From the NCBI GenBank assembly GCA_021463145.1, contig JAJTWZ010000001.1, positions 1 to 64,000 of the forward strand: a stretch of DNA of 64,000 nt. The letters are read 5' to 3'. The position numbers and the translations under genes are program-made. Origin of the DNA: Blastocatellia bacterium (GTDB lineage Bacteria; Acidobacteriota; Blastocatellia; UBA7656; JADIYM01). Shown here in pieces: positions 40,933 through 51,086 of the stretch. Numbering within the stretch: position 1 is the first letter of the stretch; every line of letters starts with the position of its first letter. The notes under the pieces were generated by a model. The model was not told where the DNA came from, ran no database searches, and worked only from the letters and a program-made list of their open reading frames with translations.

Positions 40933-42159
40933 GTGACTCACCTTCCGCTGAATGTCCTGCTGATCGAAGCCGACACCGGCCTGGCTGAGGCCTGCAGGCG
41001 CTCGATCGTGCGGGTTCTGCCCGCCGCCAGCGTCGATGTGTCGAAGACTGACGGATCGGCGATGACGCTACTACAGCGAATGGCTCATTCGGGAGCGCCA
41101 CAGCCGTTCTACGACGCAGTCGTAGTCAACATCGATACCGCGTCGGATAGACCTGTCGAACTGCTGGAGCAACTTTCCCAGATCGTGCCGGGAACGCCGG
41201 TTCTCGCGGTCCGGGAAGGCGACCCGATCGCCGGAGACGTGGACCCGATCGCAGCCTGGACCGCGGAGGTCATTCGCGCAACGCCGGACTATGCATTGCA
41301 TCTCGCAACGATCCTGAAATTGCACGTGGCGCAGAAGCGCCTGCTTGCCGAAATCGAGCGGCAGCGCCTCGAACTTGTCGACCAGGCCTCGCGAGACGAT
41401 CTTACGGGACTCGCGAATCGCGCCAGGTTCAGCGAAACCCTCGAGAACGAGATTGCCCGCTCGCTCCGATTCCATCGCCCCCTCACCCTGTTGTCGCTCA
41501 ATGTCGACAAGATGAAACTCATCAACGACACGCACGGCTACGCGGCAGGAGACGCCGCGCTCGCGCACGTTGCCAACAGCCTGCGCGGTGAGGTGCGTCA
41601 GTTCGAGATCGCAGCTCGGACCGGGGGTGATACCTTCGGCGTTCTGCTCGTCGACACGAATTTCGACGGTGGCCGGCAGACCGGGGAGAAGCTTCGCCGC
41701 CGTATCGCCGAGGCTCCGGTAAGATCCGTTGGCGAGGTAACGGTAAGTATCGGCGTTGCATCGCTTCCAGCACACGCCGAAACCGCGAACGACCTGATGC
41801 GAATGTCGGACGAAGCTGTGCTCGAAGCGCAGACGAAAGGCCGAAATCGCGTTGTAGTCAGCCGGAACATCCGGCGTGAGCGCTCGGGTGAAAGGCAGCC
41901 GATCCGGTTCAAAGTAGTCGTCGAGGGCCGCGACAACCACGGTGCGGCGTTCTCCGAAGAGACCGAGACGGAACTGGTGAGCCGGTGCGGTGCGCGAATC
42001 CTCCTATCGCACTCCATGTCGACTGGAGAGACGATCCAACTGCGCACTCCCTTTCACGACCGCGTGCTAACGGCTCAAGTGACGGCGTGCTACAAGGGGC
42101 TCGACAACCGGCTGCGTGCTGGTTTCAAGCTCATCGATCCCCCTAAGTGGGGAACGTAA
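40933..42159 (+). CDS. Receiver-like + degenerate GGDEF (GGDTF) + PilZ protein
   Basis: DDLTGLANRARFSETLENEIARSLRFHRPLTLLSLNVDKMKLINDTHGYAAGDAAL; GGDTF at 41623-41637; C-terminal PilZ-like region. Confidence 0.85.
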   Translation: MTHLPLNVLLIEADTGLAEACRRSIVRVLPAASVDVSKTDGSAMTLLQRMAHSGAPQPFYDAVVVNIDTASDRPVELLEQLSQIVPGTPVLAVREGDPIAGDVDPIAAWTAEVIRATPDYALHLATILKLHVAQKRLLAEIERQRLELVDQASRDDLTGLANRARFSETLENEIARSLRFHRPLTLLSLNVDKMKLINDTHGYAAGDAALAHVANSLRGEVRQFEIAARTGGDTFGVLLVDTNFDGGRQTGEKLRRRIAEAPVRSVGEVTVSIGVASLPAHAETANDLMRMSDEAVLEAQTKGRNRVVVSRNIRRERSGERQPIRFKVVVEGRDNHGAAFSEETETELVSRCGARILLSHSMSTGETIQLRTPFHDRVLTAQVTACYKGLDNRLRAGFKLIDPPKWGT

Positions 42160-42183
42160 GCAACGCTCTGAATCCCGATTCGC

Positions 42184-43185
42184 CTAGGGTTCGTCCAGCA
42201 CGGCTGCCGCGAAGAGCGGAATCATCAGTTCGTGATGTCCGGTCAACGCGAAACCACGGCCTGTTCCAGCGGTCGGCCGCCGCACGACGTTCGTCAGGGG
42301 CCTGTAGTGCTGAATGAAGTCGAAGTTCGCCGTCGTGAAGCCTTCGAGCCGTTGCCTGTTTCTTACAACCGTCACTGCCTTCAGGAAAACCTCCGGCAGG
42401 ATTACCGCGGAACCGAGGTTGAGGTAGACCCCGCCGTCGTCGAGTCCGGCAACGACGGAACAGAGCAACTGGAAGTCCCGCATCGACGTCGCGCCAAGCG
42501 AAGCTCCGTCGACGTTCGGATGTATGTGCGGAATATCGTTTCCCAAGGCCACGTGTACTGTCACCGGAATGCGCGCGCGGTAGGCTTCATGCAGGATCGA
42601 AGATGAAGAGTGCGCGGGACTGACGGAAGCGATCGCCCTGCCCACTGCCTCACCCAGGCCGATTCGATCGGCCGCTCCGGCCTTCGCCGCATCGTTGAGA
42701 AACCGGCCGGTCTCCTCGGCGGCCCCGAACTGACCCGAGCCGAGAGTTGCGTCGACGTCCTCCGAGGTTCCTCCGTTCACCGCGATCTCGAAGTCGTGCA
42801 CGAGGCAGGAACCGTTCATCGCGAACGCGGTGACGATGTTGCGCTCGAGCAAGTCAATGAGAATTGGACCGCAGCCCGTCTTGATGACGTGACCGCCAAG
42901 ACCCACGACGACAGGCCGATCCTTCGAGCGTGCTTCGCGAACTCGCCGCGCAAGTTCGAGCAGTTCGACCGCCGCTAACACCTTTGGCAATGACGACAGA
43001 AAGGCGCTGAAGGACCCGCCGGCATACGGCGTCGCAAAGTCCGCAACGGACACTTTGCTCGGACGCGACGCAAGCGGATACGTCTTCAGAGCCGACATAT
43101 CGAACGGTTCGAGGTCGTAAATGGACATTCGGCGGGTTACCGGAGTCGAGTAAGTGCGGCGCTCAGACGCTGGCGTTGGCCGCAT
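42184..43185 (-). CDS. Conserved-looking uncharacterised protein, possible deoxyhypusine-synthase-like fold
   Basis: VVVGLGGHVIKTGCGPILIDLLERNIVTAFAMNGSCLVHDFEIAVNGGTSEDVDATLGSGQFGAAEETGRFLN; start may be ATG 43128. Family assignment from memory, uncertain. Confidence 0.5.
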   Translation of the reverse strand: MRPTPASERRTYSTPVTRRMSIYDLEPFDMSALKTYPLASRPSKVSVADFATPYAGGSFSAFLSSLPKVLAAVELLELARRVREARSKDRPVVVGLGGHVIKTGCGPILIDLLERNIVTAFAMNGSCLVHDFEIAVNGGTSEDVDATLGSGQFGAAEETGRFLNDAAKAGAADRIGLGEAVGRAIASVSPAHSSSSILHEAYRARIPVTVHVALGNDIPHIHPNVDGASLGATSMRDFQLLCSVVAGLDDGGVYLNLGSAVILPEVFLKAVTVVRNRQRLEGFTTANFDFIQHYRPLTNVVRRPTAGTGRGFALTGHHELMIPLFAAAVLDEP

Positions 43186-43810
43186 CGGCCGTCGAATCGC
43201 CGAACATGGACTCTTCGACGAGTTGGCAGAGAATGTGCCCGATGAGGATGTGAGTTTCCTGAATCCGGGCCGTCTCTTCGTGGCGGACGATCAGCGGAAT
43301 GTCGACGATCTCGGCGGCGCGCCCGCCGTCGCGCCCCAGGAGCCCAATGGTGTGCATGTTCTGGTATCTGGCGGCCTCGAGTCCCTTGACCACGTTTGGA
43401 GAGTTGCCGGACGTCGAGATTCCGATCGCGACGTCCCCACGACGGCCAAGAGCCTGAACCTGGCGGTCGAAGACGTGGATGAACGACGAGTCGTTCGCAA
43501 TCGACGTGAGAATCGAGCCATCGGTGGTCAGAGCGATCGCCGGCAGGCCCTTACGGTTCTTGTTCATGAACACGTTTACAAGCTCTCCGGCAATATGCTG
43601 GGCGTCACACGCGGAGCCCCCGTTTCCGAAAAGCAGGAGTTTGTTTCCGGCGCGAAGCGCATCGATGATCAGTTGAGCCGACCGTTCGACCTCTCGCACA
43701 TGGTTCGAGAAGAAGATCACCTTGGTGTTCAGGCTCTCGTGGACGATCGCGTCGATTCGTTCGTAGACGTCGTCGTCGGAGCCGCCCAGTGGTCGCTTGG
43801 GTGTCTTCAC
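43163..43810 (-). CDS. gmhA: D-sedoheptulose-7-phosphate isomerase (SIS domain)
   Basis: [57 protein letters not shown]. Confidence 0.92.
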   Translation of the reverse strand: MKTPKRPLGGSDDDVYERIDAIVHESLNTKVIFFSNHVREVERSAQLIIDALRAGNKLLLFGNGGSACDAQHIAGELVNVFMNKNRKGLPAIALTTDGSILTSIANDSSFIHVFDRQVQALGRRGDVAIGISTSGNSPNVVKGLEAARYQNMHTIGLLGRDGGRAAEIVDIPLIVRHEETARIQETHILIGHILCQLVEESMFGDSTADAANASV

Positions 43811-46632
43811 GCGAATCTCCGGCGCCGTCCGGGCCCGAGTACGGACCGAAGGGCCAGCCCCGTGTAGGATTTCCGGCTCTTCACGACCATTTCCGGACTT
43901 CCTTCGGCGACGATACGTCCTCCTCCTTCGCCACCTTCCGGCCCGAGGTCGACGATCCAGTCTGCGCTCTTGATGACATCGAGGTTATGTTCGATGACGA
44001 GCACAGTATTGCCCATATCCACCAGACGGTGCAACACTTCCAGCAATCGGCGAACGTCTTCGAAATGCAGGCCGGTTGTCGGTTCGTCGAGAATGTAGAA
44101 GGTTCGGCCCGTAGCTCTTTTCGACAGTTCCTTGCCGAGTTTGATCCGTTGGGCCTCACCCCCGGAAAGGGTCGTGGCCGACTGTCCCAGCTTGATGTAG
44201 CCGAGTCCGACATCTATGAGCGTCCTGAGCTTCCGTTCGACCTGCGGGATGTTCTCGAGCAGAACTAGCGCGTCTTCGACAGTCATGTCGAGCAGCTCGG
44301 AGATTGACTTTCCCTTGTACCTGACAGCCAGCGTCTCGCGGTTGTAGCGCGCGCCACGGCACGCGTCGCAGAGCACGTAGACATCGGGCAGGAAACTCAT
44401 CTCGATACGCTTCAAGCCGTCGCCCTGACAGGCTTCGCATCGGCCTCCCTTCACATTGAACGAGAACCTTCCGGGCATGTAGCCGCGTTCGCGCGACTCC
44501 GGAAGCGAGGCGTAGAGTTCGCGAATCGGTGCGAAAAGCCCCGTATAGGTCGACGGGTTCGAACGAGGCGTCCTTCCGATGGGAGACTGGTCGATCTCGA
44601 TGACCTTGTCGATCAGGTCGAGACCTTCGAGTGCTCGGTGTTCACCAGGTGTAACCGCGGACCGGTAGAGAGAGCGAGCCATCGAGCGGTACATGATCTC
44701 GTTCACAAGCGTGGATTTTCCGCTGCCTGACACACCAGTCACCGCAACGAAGGCCGCTAGTGGAAACTCGACGTCTATGTTCTTCAGATTGTTGGCTCTC
44801 GCGCCAAGCACTCGAATCACCTTTCCATTTCGCGGGCGTCGCTTTCGGGGCACGGTAACGGCGGCCGCACCCGAAAGATACCTGCCGGTCACCGAGTCCG
44901 GATTCTCGGCCACTTCGTCCGGGGTTCCGGACGCGACGACCTTGCCACCCTCGGATCCGGCCCCCGGCCCAAGGTCGACAACGTGGTTGGCGCGCCGAAT
45001 CGTCTCCTCGTCGTGTTCGACCACGAGAACCGTGTTCCCCAGGTCGCGAAGTTCCTCGAGCGTGTCGATGAGCTTAAGGTTGTCGCGCGGGTGAAGGCCG
45101 ATCGACGGCTCGTCGAGAACGTAGAGTACGCCCCGAAGCTGCGATCCGATCTGAGTCGCAAGGCGAATCCGTTGCCCTTCACCCCCCGAAAGAGTGGCGG
45201 AGCCTCGATCCAGCGAAAGGTAGCCGAGCCCGACGCGCTCGAGGAACGATAGGCGGTCGCGTATCTCGCGAAGCACCAGGCCCGCAATCTTGTGCTCCCG
45301 GTCAGTGAGGCGGATCTCCGCAAACGCATCGACGGCCTGGTCGGTAGGAAGCGCCGCATAGTCGGCGATGGATCTGCCATTGACACGAACGGCGAGCGAT
45401 TCGCGGCGCAGCCGGCTCCCGTGACACGCGGCACATGAAACAGGCGACATCAACGACTCGACACCCTCGAGCACCTTCTCGTTCGGTGCCTCGTCGCGTT
45501 GCCGCCTGAAATAGCTGCTCGCTCCGGCCCACGAATGGCTGTATGACTGGCGGCCCTGCTTGAGCTTCAGCTTCTCCGATTGTCCGCGGAAAAAGGAGTC
45601 GCGGACCTTGGCCGTCAGTCCCGAGAAAGGGCTCGATTCGGGCAGGCCGTTCGAAAATGCGAGCGCGACAAGCACGTTGCGCAGGTATGAGTTCATCGAC
45701 CTGTCGAACGGAGCCAGATCGAGTTCACTGATCGGAAGCGACTCGTCCGGCACCAGCTTGACCGGATCGACCTCCCAGGTAGTCCCAATTCCCTTGCAGT
45801 TCACGCAGGCGCCGTATGAACTGTTGAAGGAGAATGAGCGAGGTTCGAGCGCGGGAATCGAAATTCCGCATTCGGCGCATGCCTGGCGCTCGGAGTAGAG
45901 GCGCTCCTCGCCGTCGACTACCGAGACGAGGACGAGACCGGACGTAAGCTTCACCGCTGTCCGAACGCTCTCCTCGAGGCGTTGCGCGACACCGGGACGA
46001 ACCAGAAGCCGGTCGACGACGAGCTCGATAGAGTGGTTCTTGCGTTTGTCGAGGACTATCTCTTCGTCGAGGAACCGGACTTCACCGTCGATCCGAACCC
46101 GTTCGAAACCGGCACGGGCAAGCTTATCGAGTTCCTTCCGGAACTCGCCCTTCCGGCCACGCACGACGGGCGCGAGGATCATCACGCGCTCCCCTTCCGG
46201 CAGCTCCTTGATCGAGCTGACGATCTGGTCGACGGACTGCCGCGAAATCTGCCGATCACATTGCGGGCAGTGCGGTTGGCCGATGGACGAGAACAGTAGT
46301 CGCAGATAGTCGTAGATTTCGGTAACAGTACCGACCGTTGAGCGTGGACTGCGGCTGATCGTCTTCTGCTCGATGGAAATTGCCGGACTGAGGCCTTCGA
46401 TCGAGTCGACGTCCGGCTTCTCCAACTGGTCGAGGAACTGCCGCGCGTAAGACGAAAGCGATTCGACGTAACGCCGCTGTCCTTCGGCATATACGGTGTC
46501 GAATGCAAGCGAGGACTTACCGGAGCCACTAAGCCCCGTGATGACGGTGAGCGCATGGCGAGGGATATCAAGACTGATGTTCTTGAGGTTGTGCTGCCTT
46601 GCTCCGCGGATCTTGATCGAAGTAAATGCCAT
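43807..46632 (-). CDS. uvrA: Excinuclease ABC subunit A
   Basis: [49 protein letters not shown]-track start (46761) shortened to this canonical start. Confidence 0.97.
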   Translation of the reverse strand: MAFTSIKIRGARQHNLKNISLDIPRHALTVITGLSGSGKSSLAFDTVYAEGQRRYVESLSSYARQFLDQLEKPDVDSIEGLSPAISIEQKTISRSPRSTVGTVTEIYDYLRLLFSSIGQPHCPQCDRQISRQSVDQIVSSIKELPEGERVMILAPVVRGRKGEFRKELDKLARAGFERVRIDGEVRFLDEEIVLDKRKNHSIELVVDRLLVRPGVAQRLEESVRTAVKLTSGLVLVSVVDGEERLYSERQACAECGISIPALEPRSFSFNSSYGACVNCKGIGTTWEVDPVKLVPDESLPISELDLAPFDRSMNSYLRNVLVALAFSNGLPESSPFSGLTAKVRDSFFRGQSEKLKLKQGRQSYSHSWAGASSYFRRQRDEAPNEKVLEGVESLMSPVSCAACHGSRLRRESLAVRVNGRSIADYAALPTDQAVDAFAEIRLTDREHKIAGLVLREIRDRLSFLERVGLGYLSLDRGSATLSGGEGQRIRLATQIGSQLRGVLYVLDEPSIGLHPRDNLKLIDTLEELRDLGNTVLVVEHDEETIRRANHVVDLGPGAGSEGGKVVASGTPDEVAENPDSVTGRYLSGAAAVTVPRKRRPRNGKVIRVLGARANNLKNIDVEFPLAAFVAVTGVSGSGKSTLVNEIMYRSMARSLYRSAVTPGEHRALEGLDLIDKVIEIDQSPIGRTPRSNPSTYTGLFAPIRELYASLPESRERGYMPGRFSFNVKGGRCEACQGDGLKRIEMSFLPDVYVLCDACRGARYNRETLAVRYKGKSISELLDMTVEDALVLLENIPQVERKLRTLIDVGLGYIKLGQSATTLSGGEAQRIKLGKELSKRATGRTFYILDEPTTGLHFEDVRRLLEVLHRLVDMGNTVLVIEHNLDVIKSADWIVDLGPEGGEGGGRIVAEGSPEMVVKSRKSYTGLALRSVLGPGRRRRFA

Positions 46633-46678
46633 TCCCACAAACCCACTGTCCGGAAATCCCACCCTGGTCGAACCCGGG

Positions 46679-46709
46679 ATTGTAGCTGTCTGGCAACGCG
46701 ACGTGTCAA
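46679..46709 (-). promoter_or_regulatory. Candidate uvrA promoter TTGACA-N19-TACAAT
   Basis: Minus strand: TTGACA (46709-46704) and TACAAT (46684-46679); spacer of 19 is longer than optimal. Confidence 0.4.
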
Positions 46710-46759
46710 GGTAGCCACTACAGACGCAAAACCGCCACGGCAAATCGGGTGAAGAGAAC

Positions 46760-46793
46760 AAAAATACCGGCCGCCGCGTTTGCGGCGACCGGT
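46760..46793 (-). terminator. Rho-independent terminator for minus-strand small gene
   Basis: Minus strand ACCGGTCGCCGC-AAAC-GCGGCGGCCGGT followed by ATTTTTGTT. Confidence 0.75.
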
Positions 46794-46850
46794 CAAAGTT
46801 TTCAACCCTCGCTAACCGTCACTAAGGAGAAGACAGACTCAACTGCACCA

Positions 46851-47138
46851 TCAACCAAGCCGTCGTCGAAGCTGCTCAACCGACGGAACGTCGGGAACGG
46901 CCTCGCCCGTTGCGTCCTCGGACGCCAAACTCTCGAACATTCCGATCAGCGTGCACTCGAGGTCACGCTCGGACGACACGAAGAGCACTGGCCGGTGACC
47001 AAGCTCGGCCCGGCGGCCCAGAAGCTCCTCAAAAAGGTCGACAACATCGAAACGATGGCGCTTTTCTCTGTCGGCGCGCGCATCGGCGGTTCGATCGCGT
47101 CGTCCCGTCACTTCGCTGAACTCTGCCGCATTCATCAT
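46851..47138 (-). CDS. Small hypothetical protein (95 aa)
   Basis: ATG preceded by AAGGAGGG, downstream terminator; MMNAAEFSEVTGRRDRTADARADREKRHRFDVVDLFEELLGRRAELGHRPVLFVSSERDLECTLIGMFESLASE. Confidence 0.55.
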   Translation of the reverse strand: MMNAAEFSEVTGRRDRTADARADREKRHRFDVVDLFEELLGRRAELGHRPVLFVSSERDLECTLIGMFESLASEDATGEAVPDVPSVEQLRRRLG

Positions 47139-47427
47139 CGCGCTGCCCTCCTTCTGGCGACTTCGCCACTTCTTCCACGCGCTTCGGCCAAGCAATACGC
47201 GTGCCGTAACTATTCAGTTCGGGCATTTTCCCGACAAAATCGTGCCAGTCGCCCATTAGGTAGCTTTCGCCCAAAGAAAGTCGCCAAACTCTTCCACCTG
47301 GACTGACGCATATGGTGTCAAGCCGCACGGTCAGGGATGAAAACGGAAATCCAGGCCCGCTCTGGCATCGACTGCTATGAAAACTTTGCAAGCAAGGTGA
47401 AAAACTCCATTCCTGCCTTTGATTTGC

Positions 47428-47447
47428 GGACTGAAGGCCTTCAGTCC
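47428..47447. repeat. 20-bp perfect palindrome GGACTGAAGGCCTTCAGTCC
   Basis: Sequence equals its own reverse complement. Confidence 0.95.
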
Positions 47448-47477
47448 TTCAACCAACCCCGACCCGCGGCGAGAGTT

Positions 47478-47506
47478 TTGTGAAACAATTCTCAACATCG
47501 GATAGT
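47478..47506 (+). promoter_or_regulatory. Candidate promoter TTGTGA-N17-GATAGT upstream of MacB-type permease genes
   Basis: 47478-47483 and 47501-47506, 17-nt spacer. Confidence 0.4.
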
Positions 47507-47565
47507 ACACTTGGCGCGCCTGAAGAACGCGGCAGCCGAAATTCTCAGACAACGGGAGTCCCACC

Positions 47566-48792
47566 GTGCGTTTCGCCGAAGTCTTCGCACTTGCCTTTGA
47601 CACTCTTTGGCGCAACCCGTTGCGATCTTTTCTGACCCTGCTCGGCGTCATCTTCGGTGTGGCTGCGGTAATCGTCGTCGTCTCGCTGATCGAGGGATTC
47701 AATGTCTACATCGACGAAAAGATCGCCGATATCGGCACGAACGCCCTTAGCGTTCAGAAATTTGGCATTGACGACTTCGCGAGCCTGGACAACTTCATCA
47801 AGGCGAGCCGTCGCAATCCAGACGTGCGACTCGCGGACGCGGATGCGATCCGGACACTGGCACCGCTGGTCGACAAGATCAGCGTCCGAGCCCGCACGAT
47901 AGCCGAAGTCAGACACGGCAACGAAGTCCTCCAGGCAGTCCAGACACAGGGCGCTCCGGCGAATGCCATCGACATCGACAGGTTTACGGTCGAATCCGGA
48001 CGTTATTTCACGGAGCAGGAAGACAGAAAGAGCCGCGACGTGGTCTTCATCGGGCGTGACGTCGCGGATCGCTGCTTCCCGACAGGAGATCCGCTCGGCA
48101 AGTCCCTCAAGATAGACGGACGGCCATACACGATCGTCGGGGTAGCCAAATCGCAGGGCTCCGTGTTCGGTCAGTCGCGAGATGCGTTCGTGATCATCCC
48201 GATTACCACCTTCCTGGAGACCTATGGATCGCGACGATCCCTGACGATACTCGTCACCTCCCGCGACCAGGAAAGCTATTCGGCAACAGTAGACCAGGTT
48301 CGCTCGGCACTTCGTGTGCGCAGACACCTCTCGCCGAACGAGCCCGAGAACTTCGGCATCATGACCCCGGATGCGATCAACGAGCTTCGCGACAACATCT
48401 TCGGCACGATCCAGACGACAACGATCGGCGTGACCGCGATCTCGCTCATCGTAGGCGGAATCGTCATTATGAACATCATGCTCGTATCGGTCACCGAACG
48501 TACCCGCGAGATTGGCATCCGGAAGGCGATCGGGGCGCGCCGGGACGACATCCTGAGGCAGTTCCTGGCCGAATCGACGATTCTGTCGCTGCTTGGCGGA
48601 ATCATCGGGACACTGATCGCTTTTGCGCTGGCTCTCGTTGTACGGAACGCCACGCCGATCCCGACCGCGCTTCCCGTCGCGTGGACAATCGCGTCGATTG
48701 CCGTTTCGGGCATAGTGGGACTCGTTTCGGGTGTTTACCCCGCGTGGCGCGCTGCCGGGCTCGACCCGATCGTCGCGTTGAGAGCGGAATGA
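47566..48792 (+). CDS. MacB/FtsX-type ABC transporter permease (1)
   Basis: NPLRSFLTLLGVIFGVAAVIVVVSLIEG; IMNIMLVSVTERTREIGIRKAIGARRDDILRQFLAES. Confidence 0.93.
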   Translation: MRFAEVFALAFDTLWRNPLRSFLTLLGVIFGVAAVIVVVSLIEGFNVYIDEKIADIGTNALSVQKFGIDDFASLDNFIKASRRNPDVRLADADAIRTLAPLVDKISVRARTIAEVRHGNEVLQAVQTQGAPANAIDIDRFTVESGRYFTEQEDRKSRDVVFIGRDVADRCFPTGDPLGKSLKIDGRPYTIVGVAKSQGSVFGQSRDAFVIIPITTFLETYGSRRSLTILVTSRDQESYSATVDQVRSALRVRRHLSPNEPENFGIMTPDAINELRDNIFGTIQTTTIGVTAISLIVGGIVIMNIMLVSVTERTREIGIRKAIGARRDDILRQFLAESTILSLLGGIIGTLIAFALALVVRNATPIPTALPVAWTIASIAVSGIVGLVSGVYPAWRAAGLDPIVALRAE

Positions 48793-48801
48793 ACGAGGTG
48801 C

Positions 48802-50067
48802 GTGATGACCTTCGCTGAGATCGCCGAGAACGTCCGAATCGCGCTCGATACCCTGCGATCCAATCCGTTGCGGTCCTTTCTGACCGTGCTCGGTATCGTC
48901 ATCGGTACGACGACGGTGATCGTCATTTCTGCGTTCGTCTCCGGGATCGACACCACCGTCCAGAAGGAGATCGAGTCGTTCGGTACGCGGTCCCTGTATA
49001 TCTACAAGTTCGACGGCGCGTTCAACATCAATCCGAGTCGCGAGGAGAGAATGCGCAAGCCGATTTCCTTCGACGACGCGGTAGCGATCGACGAGCATAT
49101 TGCCTCGGTCGAACGTGTGGCCGTTTTCGTCTCGCCGGTCGACTACACGAGCGGCCCATTCCAGGAGCGGCCGACCGTTCGATACCGCGACGTGGAAATG
49201 AACAACGGCACCGTCACCGGCGTGACGGTCGAGTACTACAACATGGGGGTCGTGCGCATTGCGGAGGGCCGCGCGCCAACGCCTTCGGAGGAAGCGCGCC
49301 GGGCACAGGTCGCAGTCATCGGCATCGACGTCGCAAATACGCTCATGCCTGACGTCGACGCCATTGGAAAGAGCATCCTGATCAAGGGGCAGCCTTTCGA
49401 GGTAATTGGAGTTCTCCAGCGGCGCGAGACTTTCCTAGTCTCGTCCGACGACCCCAACAACGAAAACAAGAGCGTCTACATTCCATACTCGACGATCCGG
49501 AAGTTCTACCCACAGCACGACGACAACTTCGTCATGGCTCAGGCCTATCCTGGCCGCGTCGCCGAAGCGTTCGAAGACATCCGCGGTCTGCTTCGCCAGC
49601 GTCGCGGCGTCGGTTACAACGACCCGGACAACTTCGCCGTCACGACCTCGGACCGAATCCTCGAGCAGTTCGACCAGATAGTCGGCGGCGTATTCGCGCT
49701 GATGGTCGCGATCAGCAGCGTCGGCCTGCTCGTAGGCGGGATCGGCGTCATGAACATCATGCTCGTATCCGTGACGGAGCGGACGAAGGAGATCGGAGTC
49801 AGAAAGGCCATCGGCGCCAAGCGCGGCGACATCGTCTGGCAGTTCCTCGTCGAGGCGATGACTCTGACCTCGTTAGGCGGATTGCTGGGAGTAACGGCGG
49901 GTTGGCTGCTCGCCATGCTCATCCGGCTCATCCTGCCGAGCTACGTACCGCTTTGGGCACCGATTGCCGGGCTCACGGCCTCGCTGGCGATCGGGCTCGT
50001 GTTCGGGATGTGGCCGGCAGTGAAGGCCGCCAGGCTGGATCCGATCGAAGCGCTGAGGTACGAGTAG
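48802..50067 (+). CDS. MacB/FtsX-type ABC transporter permease (2)
   Basis: NPLRSFLTVLGIVIGTTTVIVISAFVSG; VMNIMLVSVTERTKEIGVRKAIGAKRGDIVWQFLVEA; ATG at 48805 also possible. Confidence 0.93.
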   Translation: MMTFAEIAENVRIALDTLRSNPLRSFLTVLGIVIGTTTVIVISAFVSGIDTTVQKEIESFGTRSLYIYKFDGAFNINPSREERMRKPISFDDAVAIDEHIASVERVAVFVSPVDYTSGPFQERPTVRYRDVEMNNGTVTGVTVEYYNMGVVRIAEGRAPTPSEEARRAQVAVIGIDVANTLMPDVDAIGKSILIKGQPFEVIGVLQRRETFLVSSDDPNNENKSVYIPYSTIRKFYPQHDDNFVMAQAYPGRVAEAFEDIRGLLRQRRGVGYNDPDNFAVTTSDRILEQFDQIVGGVFALMVAISSVGLLVGGIGVMNIMLVSVTERTKEIGVRKAIGAKRGDIVWQFLVEAMTLTSLGGLLGVTAGWLLAMLIRLILPSYVPLWAPIAGLTASLAIGLVFGMWPAVKAARLDPIEALRYE

Positions 50068-50131
50068 GGCCTCCCGCGACTCCGCGCCCGGCGATCCCCG
50101 AGACGTACGCAGAGCCGCGGAAGTTCGAATT

Positions 50132-50992
50132 CTACTTCGAGAAAACAGCCGCACCGGCAACCGCAAGCAGCATCATGACCACGTAGGGAGTGATCACTAT
50201 GGATGCAGCCGAACCCGCCTTCATCTTCTTGACGCAGACGGTCGAGATACCAATGATCGCCAGGGCCAGAAACCAGATCGAAAAAAGGTCGATCCAGCTC
50301 ATCGCGGCAAACAGTACCGGGTTCGCCTTCGCGGAGATGAAGGCCGCGGGACTGGCCTGAATGAGTCCTCCGCCCTCGAGGTAACCGACAGGATCGACGG
50401 ACTCCGGAGACTTCACGAACGAAACCACAATCTGCAGAAACCACTTGATGGTCTGGGGAACACAGTAGGCGTACGCCACTACAGAAATGCAACGGAAGTA
50501 CGTCGTGCGCGCCTGGAACAACGGAGCGAGTCCCCTGTACAGGCTGCCAGTCAGAAAAACCGTAAGCACGACAAGGAACATCGCAAGCGCGGGACCTATG
50601 GTGTAAACGAACGCCGTTCCCTTCTCCTGCATTTCTACTGCCTGCTTTTCCTGCTCGGAAAGGTCCTTCCGAGTCTTCCCCTGCCGCTCCAGTCCAAGGT
50701 CCACCGTCGCCGTAGCCATGACTTCAGGCGTCAGGCCAAACCGCCACTGTGCGACGTAACCCGCCACGCTTGCGACAATCACAAGAAGCAGAATCGGAAC
50801 GATCCAGTCCTTCGGGCTGCGCCGCACGTCAGCGAACATCTCGCCCGGCGAAAACACCGCGTTGACAAGCCGCGATATAGGATTCATCTGCGCGGGTTCG
50901 CTCAGTTGCTCGCGCGTCGAAGGTTCGGCAGTGGGCGTTGCCAGGCTGGATCCGTAGTCCGGAGCCTGGCCGTACGGCGATTCCTGAGACAT
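50132..50992 (-). CDS. Yip1-family membrane protein
   Basis: 286 aa; RLVNAVFSPGEMFADVRRSPKDWIVPILLLVIVASVAGYV; several TM segments. Confidence 0.8.
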   Translation of the reverse strand: MSQESPYGQAPDYGSSLATPTAEPSTREQLSEPAQMNPISRLVNAVFSPGEMFADVRRSPKDWIVPILLLVIVASVAGYVAQWRFGLTPEVMATATVDLGLERQGKTRKDLSEQEKQAVEMQEKGTAFVYTIGPALAMFLVVLTVFLTGSLYRGLAPLFQARTTYFRCISVVAYAYCVPQTIKWFLQIVVSFVKSPESVDPVGYLEGGGLIQASPAAFISAKANPVLFAAMSWIDLFSIWFLALAIIGISTVCVKKMKAGSAASIVITPYVVMMLLAVAGAAVFSK

Positions 50993-51086
50993 TACGCAAC
51001 CTCTCCTCGTCGAATATCGAAACTGTCCAGTTGTCTGTGGGACGAACCGAGGTACGACGACGGTTTCAATCAGGTTCTTGCAAAGT

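Noticed and set aside
42135-42160. Hairpin TCCCCCTAAGTGGGGA similar to TCCCCGACCTAAGTGGGGA at 17128-17146
   Set aside because: One copy codes PPKWG at the end of the GGDTF-PilZ protein; short shared motif is probably coincidence
42184-43185. Functional pairing of the possible DHS-like protein with EF-P
   Set aside because: Deoxyhypusine synthase modifies Lys, while this EF-P has Asn at that position; the genes are also 22 kb apart
47545-49098. 517-aa minus-strand ORF
   Set aside because: Antisense to the two MacB-type permease genes; D/R-rich shadow translation with no recognisable domain
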